The translations under genes and the position numbers were made by a program. Below are positions 54,437 through 57,817 of a stretch of 57,817 nt of DNA, piece by piece. The DNA is from UBA1413 sp037447215 (GTDB taxonomy: Bacteria; Bacteroidota; Bacteroidia; Bacteroidales; Prolixibacteraceae). The stretch covers positions 1 through 57,817 of the forward strand of contig JBBIHB010000020.1 of the NCBI GenBank assembly GCA_037447215.1, in the 5' to 3' direction. Under the pieces are notes generated by a model. It was not told the origin of the DNA and ran no database searches. It saw only the letters and a list, made by a program, of their open reading frames with translations. The first letter of the stretch is position 1, and each line of letters begins with the position of its first letter.

Positions 54437-54940
54437 TTAGAATCCTTGCCTCTCACCTGTAACTGGCATACTTGAATAATGTATGTGAACAATTTTCCAT
54501 ACGTTTTCAAATTTCCTCATTACCATGGTTTCCCTGCCCCTTGATTGCATAGGTGTTGGATTTTCACCGGCAAATGTGGCATCGAATACCCAATAGAACA
54601 CCACAACTGCCATATCACCGTAGAGTTGAACTGATTCATCATAACTTTTCAAATCGCGAGTGGCAAACCTGCCCCCAAACATTCCATATATTCCGGACTT
54701 TATTTCTTCCCATCCCTTTTCGTGCCCACGTGGATGGATAAAACTGGACTGCGGAGTTGTAAGCCAGAAAGTGCTTGCAAAAACAGTATCTGCCTTATTG
54801 ATGGACATTTTATAATTCTCAAGCACCTGCATTATTGACTGGACATCCCCCTGAAGCGTTAGGGCATTATCTGTCCTTGGTGAACTGTAACCCGAAATAA
54901 ACGCCCACAAAAACCACAAAATCAAAATTAACTTCTTCAT
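54437..54940 (-). CDS. Secreted NTF2/SnoaL-like (DUF4440-type) protein
   Basis: 167 residues from 54940 with a signal peptide (MKKLILILWFLWAFISGYSS). The cone-shaped NTF2 fold is suggested by VLENYKMSINKADTVFASTFW, a middle GHEKGWEEIKSGIYG, and C-terminal strands AVVVFYWVFDATF and VWKIVHIHYSSMP. Members bind small ligands or are enzymes; function not predictable. It lies 10 bp after the cupin gene. Confidence 0.8.
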   Translation of the reverse strand: MKKLILILWFLWAFISGYSSPRTDNALTLQGDVQSIMQVLENYKMSINKADTVFASTFWLTTPQSSFIHPRGHEKGWEEIKSGIYGMFGGRFATRDLKSYDESVQLYGDMAVVVFYWVFDATFAGENPTPMQSRGRETMVMRKFENVWKIVHIHYSSMPVTGERQGF

Positions 54941-54950
54941 TTCAAAATTA

Positions 54951-55385
54951 TTATTTGTCAAAAACTCCGTTCACTTCATTTCCAACAACCATTATTTTGT
55001 TGAAGTCGGGCAGGTGCACAATTTCGGGACGAAGGGCAGTGCCAAAATCGATGTAAACCAATTTTTCGCTCTTTGATTCATTTCTGATAACATGGGCACC
55101 TTTTTCACCAGCCGGGAAACCAATTGCATCGCCGGCTTTTACCTGCAAATCCCCATCAATGGTCCGGATAACCCCGGTTCCGCTGATGATGTAAAAAACC
55201 TCTTCATTGGCTTCGTGATAATGGTAACCATAGGTATAGTTTCCAGGTTCAACTTCAACAAAGCTGGCGCGGCATTTTGTCGTTTCAGCATCGGGGATAA
55301 TGCTTTTTACGGTAAATTCATTCCCATCCCGGTCAATTTTCAGACCTTCCGACGTGTGGACATTTTTAACGGTTAAATTTTTCAT
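54951..55385 (-). CDS. Cupin domain protein
   Basis: 144 residues. Cupin motif 1 is GYHYHEANEEVFYIISG, with two histidines and a glutamate as metal ligands; motif 2 is around FPAGEKGAHVIRNES with the last histidine. A small single-domain beta barrel; no signal, cytoplasmic. It may isomerise or bind a small molecule. Divergent from the HxlR regulator, its likely controller. Confidence 0.88.
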   Translation of the reverse strand: MKNLTVKNVHTSEGLKIDRDGNEFTVKSIIPDAETTKCRASFVEVEPGNYTYGYHYHEANEEVFYIISGTGVIRTIDGDLQVKAGDAIGFPAGEKGAHVIRNESKSEKLVYIDFGTALRPEIVHLPDFNKIMVVGNEVNGVFDK

Positions 55386-55447
55386 GATAAATTATTTTTT
55401 AATGTTTATTTGCTTCAAAGTTCAGGTATCTTTTTAGATTGTGCAAG

Positions 55448-55462
55448 CAGGTTAGTAACCTG
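55448..55462. promoter_or_regulatory. Palindrome, candidate HxlR operator 1
   Basis: CAGGTTA-G-TAACCTG is a perfect 15-base inverted repeat in the divergent cupin/hxlR region, where HxlR family dimers usually bind. Confidence 0.5.
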
Positions 55463-55484
55463 TTCTGGTGGTTAGAATTACTGA

Positions 55485-55499
55485 TTAACAATTAGTTAA
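55485..55499. promoter_or_regulatory. Inverted repeat, candidate operator 2
   Basis: TTAAC-AATTA-GTTAA, sharing GTTA/TAAC half-sites with the first palindrome 37 bp away. Two related sites strengthen the operator reading. A -7 box TAAATTTG for hxlR follows at 55587-55594. Confidence 0.45.
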
Positions 55500-55614
55500 C
55501 CAAATAAAAATATTTCAGAAAAGTTAATTCCATGTAAACTCATAATATTCTGAAACGAATCTTACTCCCTTAAAGAGATTAATAATTAAATTTGAAGTCT
55601 TAATACTGAATACC

Positions 55615-55950
55615 ATGCGTCAATTAGATCCTTTATATCCCACATGCCCCATCCGGAATATTTTGGACCGGATGAGCGATAAATGGTCGTTGTTAATCCT
55701 GAGTACTCTAAACCAGAATGGTGTTATGAGGTACAAAGATTTAAATGCATCCATCCCTGATATTTCACAGAAAATGCTTTCGGGTACGTTAAAACGCCTC
55801 GAAGCCGATAAACTGATCAACCGGAAAATGTACGGTGAGATTCCGCCTCGCGTTGAATATTCACTTACCCCAACCGGTAAAAAACTGATGCCTGCTGTAG
55901 GCATGATGGTTGACTGGGCTTTGGAGCACTTTGACGAGATCACGCAATAA
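55615..55950 (+). CDS. HxlR family transcriptional regulator
   Basis: 111 residues with the family start CPIRNILDRMSDKWSLLILSTL, a winged helix (MRYKDLNASIPDISQKMLSGTLKRLEADKLI), and wing RVEYSLTPTGKKLMP. The N-terminal cysteine conserved in many redox- or aldehyde-sensing HxlR proteins is present. It probably regulates the divergent cupin-NTF2-DUF4350 operon and itself through the palindromes at 55448 and 55485. Confidence 0.92.
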   Translation: MRQLDPLYPTCPIRNILDRMSDKWSLLILSTLNQNGVMRYKDLNASIPDISQKMLSGTLKRLEADKLINRKMYGEIPPRVEYSLTPTGKKLMPAVGMMVDWALEHFDEITQ

Positions 55951-56125
55951 ATTCTGTTCTAAAGATGGCCTAAATCCCTGTTGGCCCGAATTTGTATTAT
56001 GTAATATTTTGTATTTTATTTCAGCCAAAGGTAAATTATAGATTGTGCTAATATGGTTATCGAGACTTAAACAGTGGTGTTTTTTTATATCAATTGACAA
56101 AAGGATTCCCATTCAGAAGATTGAA

Positions 56126-56449
56126 TTAATTTTCCCTTGATTCACATCGTTCCAGATTAATACCTGTGTGGAATACAGTAATAACAACAATTGAACCTGC
56201 CGTACCATCAACATAATAGTGTACCGTATATGGGAAAGTGTTTAAGACAGCTGTTCTTTCATCATTGAACCGAAAGATGGAGGCTTTTGGGAATTGCCTG
56301 ATAAAACAAACCTTCTCCCTTACTTCAGCTACAAACCTTTTACCAAGCCCGTTTTGTTGATTGTTATACCATATTACCGCTTCCCTGATATCTTGTTTTG
56401 CCTGTGGAAGTATCAAGGATTTAACCTCACATAACCTTTTCAATCTCAT
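56126..56449 (-). CDS. RelE/ParE-type toxin
   Basis: 107 residues from the ATG at 56449, with the ParE/RelE pattern: SLILPQAKQDIREAVIWYN, GLGKRFVAEVREKV, FPKASIFR, then strands RTAVLNTFPYTVHYYV and VVITVFHT. GLGKRF is typical of a ParE-like subgroup that pairs with a short DUF-type antitoxin (PF09720 style). The start overlaps the antitoxin's end by about 23 bp. Toxins of this fold poison gyrase or cut mRNA; the target is unknown. The partner antitoxin is broken. Confidence 0.8.
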   Translation of the reverse strand: MRLKRLCEVKSLILPQAKQDIREAVIWYNNQQNGLGKRFVAEVREKVCFIRQFPKASIFRFNDERTAVLNTFPYTVHYYVDGTAGSIVVITVFHTGINLERCESREN

Positions 56450-56655
56450 CCAAAGCAGATTCGAAATCAACAGCAGAACCCGGATTTTTACTGTATTCAT
56501 CCATGCGTTGTCTGGCCAGTTGTTTATGCCATTCAGGTATAATGAATTCTTCCTGTTCAATTACTTTATTTTTTTATTTATCTATTCCACTCGTTTATGG
56601 GAATAAAAACACCGGTTGTCTGACCTTTGCTGTCTGAAATATATTGTACGTTCAT
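56427..56655 (-). pseudogene. Antitoxin of the RelE/ParE pair, disrupted
   Basis: The N-terminal part MNVQYISDSKGQTTGVFIPI plus NEWNR meets TAA at 56578-56580. The rest, VIEQEEFIIPEWHKQLARQRM to DEIEKVM, ends at 56427 and lies in another frame after an A-rich run (AAAAAAATAAA). Together they form a complete antitoxin of about 75 residues, so one nonsense (TTA to TAA likely) and one frameshift are inferred. A sequencing slip at the A run is the alternative. Confidence 0.65.
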
Positions 56656-56840
56656 AATCGCTTTACTTTTAACTCATTTATTTTAAAGTCAATACCCTAT
56701 TTCAAATATACTAAGATATAAAGCATCTCAGCACTCTGTTATATGGTTATATTCATGCTGAAATATATATACTGAGAAGATAGATCATTGAAAAATTTGA
56801 TGATTTCATATTCTGGGGTCCATGGAATAGAATTCTGGAA

Positions 56841-57817
56841 TCATTCAGCCACCTTCACACACAACATGCGGCTTTGATCGCGAATCAGCAGTTTTCCGCC
56901 AGAAAGGGCTATAGGTGCCCAATTCATGGTTCCGAACCTTGCACTCATACCTTCTCCTGCAGCTTGTTCGGCTAACAGCTCAGACGATGCCAATGGTTTA
57001 AACTCCCCCGGATCTGGTTCAATAAGATAGAGTTTCTTTGCCCCGTCGGTCGCCAGGATCAACCCGTCAACCAGGATCATGCTCCCCTTGTTAAAGTCAG
57101 GGTTTCGCCGGGTTTTCCACATAATTTCACCTTCCATGTTCATGCATACCAGTCCTTCCCTGCGGTTATTGGTGCCATACTGGGCATAGAAATAGCCATT
57201 GTGAAGCACAGGCGGTTTGGTCTGGTCGCCGAATTCCACTGTTTTGAACAGTTCTTTCGCGGTATAACTTCCATCGGCATTCTTTTCAACCTGAATCATT
57301 AAAGCACCGTATTCATATCCTCCCACCACCAGAATTTTGTTGTTGCCTGCATCCACAGCAGGGGGCACCGAAATATGACATTCCCACCCGGAAAAATTCC
57401 AGAGGATTTTGCCGGTAAGGGGTTCAATTCCGGTGATATTACCAGGCGTTTTTGGTAATTCGGGCCGACCGACAGGGTTGGTTGACGAAGTAACCATTAC
57501 AATATGGTCGGTTCCGTCGATTTTTACAACCGAAGGGCTGACATACGTTTCATTGCCCAGGTTAGGCGTTTTCCAGATCACTTCGCCGTTAAATTTATTG
57601 TATGCTACCACCCCCGCATCGGGTGCCATGGAAGCTATCACCAGCAAATCGCCATAAATAAGAGGGCACTGTGAAATGGCCCAAATCGGAAAGTTTCCGC
57701 GACCACCAAATCCTCCCCTTCCTCCGGCTGATTCATCAATAGGGTCGTTTCCTGGATCTCCGCCAAAATCGGTCCATACATTTTTTTCCCAGACCGGTTT
57801 TTGTGTGTTGATGTCGA
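56841..57817 (-). CDS. PQQ-type beta-propeller protein, cut by window edge
   Basis: The reading frame continues without a start to the last base, so the N-terminus lies outside. The visible 325 residues show propeller blades: VVAYNKFNGEVIWKTPN, ITGIEPLTGKILWNFSG, LVCMNMEGEIMWKTRR, and an N-terminal segment with a glycine-rich loop AGGRGGFGGRGNF before PIWAISQCPLIYGD. It is related to the PQQ propeller gene at 28752 but differs in that loop. It ends 24 residues after an LIEPDPGEFKPL blade. Likely secreted and non-catalytic. Confidence 0.85.
   Translation of the reverse strand, partial: DINTQKPVWEKNVWTDFGGDPGNDPIDESAGGRGGFGGRGNFPIWAISQCPLIYGDLLVIASMAPDAGVVAYNKFNGEVIWKTPNLGNETYVSPSVVKIDGTDHIVMVTSSTNPVGRPELPKTPGNITGIEPLTGKILWNFSGWECHISVPPAVDAGNNKILVVGGYEYGALMIQVEKNADGSYTAKELFKTVEFGDQTKPPVLHNGYFYAQYGTNNRREGLVCMNMEGEIMWKTRRNPDFNKGSMILVDGLILATDGAKKLYLIEPDPGEFKPLASSELLAEQAAGEGMSARFGTMNWAPIALSGGKLLIRDQSRMLCVKVAE

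Overview
The window reads as a chromosomal segment of a member of the Bacteroidota, most likely Bacteroidales or a close relative. The signs are Bacteroidota-type -7 promoter boxes (TAnnTTTG, three of them with a TTG exactly 19 bp upstream), many lipoprotein and Tat-type (RRDF) leaders on surface enzymes, a LytS/LytTR pair, and the order rsfS-ftsH-LUD-DUF2007-cdsA-psd-pssA familiar from this phylum. Coding density is high, with genes on both strands and no rRNA or CRISPR array. The right edge cuts a PQQ-type propeller gene.

Layout. 1-0.7 kb: hairpins and one unknown secreted protein. 0.8-7.3 kb: housekeeping block with birA diverging from rsfS, ftsH and the phospholipid genes cdsA, psd and pssA. 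7.3-15.6 kb (minus strand): a GH109-like oxidoreductase, a PIF1-like helicase with HRDC, an AT-rich restriction-modification pair (BglII/BstYI-type nuclease plus N4-cytosine-type methyltransferase), an aspartate aminotransferase, an alpha/beta hydrolase and a GroES-like protein. 16-21 kb: a secreted LxxWM-repeat protein, map, an acyl-ACP thioesterase, an unknown lipoprotein with its outer-membrane partner, and truC. 21.7-33.4 kb: a hemicellulose island with GH53 galactanase, GH10 xylanase, SGNH esterase, a broken GH140/DUF4038-type gene, a sulfatase and GH26 mannanase, interrupted by a dead transposase and without any susC/susD pair. 33.7-42.4 kb: five tRNAs (Leu-TAA, Gly-GCC, Phe-GAA, Gln-TTG, Gln-CTG), mutS, a methyltransferase, an M16 protease, dodecin and a Nudix hydrolase. 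44.9-52.5 kb: one operon-like run encoding a lipoprotein membrane-fusion protein, an RND pump and a TolC-like channel, followed by a LytS kinase and a LytTR regulator that may control it. 52.8-56.7 kb: secreted proteins, a cupin operon divergent from an HxlR regulator, and a RelE/ParE toxin whose antitoxin is broken.

The most interesting material lies between the genes. A 151-bp structured element occurs twice (16540-16690 and 41846-41996), about 90% identical, each copy supplying or overlapping the stop codon of the gene before it. The 3' end of tRNA-Gln(CTG) is duplicated 109 bp downstream, like an attachment-site scar. A 56-residue gene resembles only the N-terminal piece of RicT and has a near-ideal promoter. 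Perfect palindromes sit in two divergent promoter regions. At least five genes are inactivated by point changes (all three stop codons and frameshifts), so the island and its surroundings are decaying or the assembly carries errors. I did not find a clearly new multi-gene system; the repeat element and the small RicT-like gene are the best leads.
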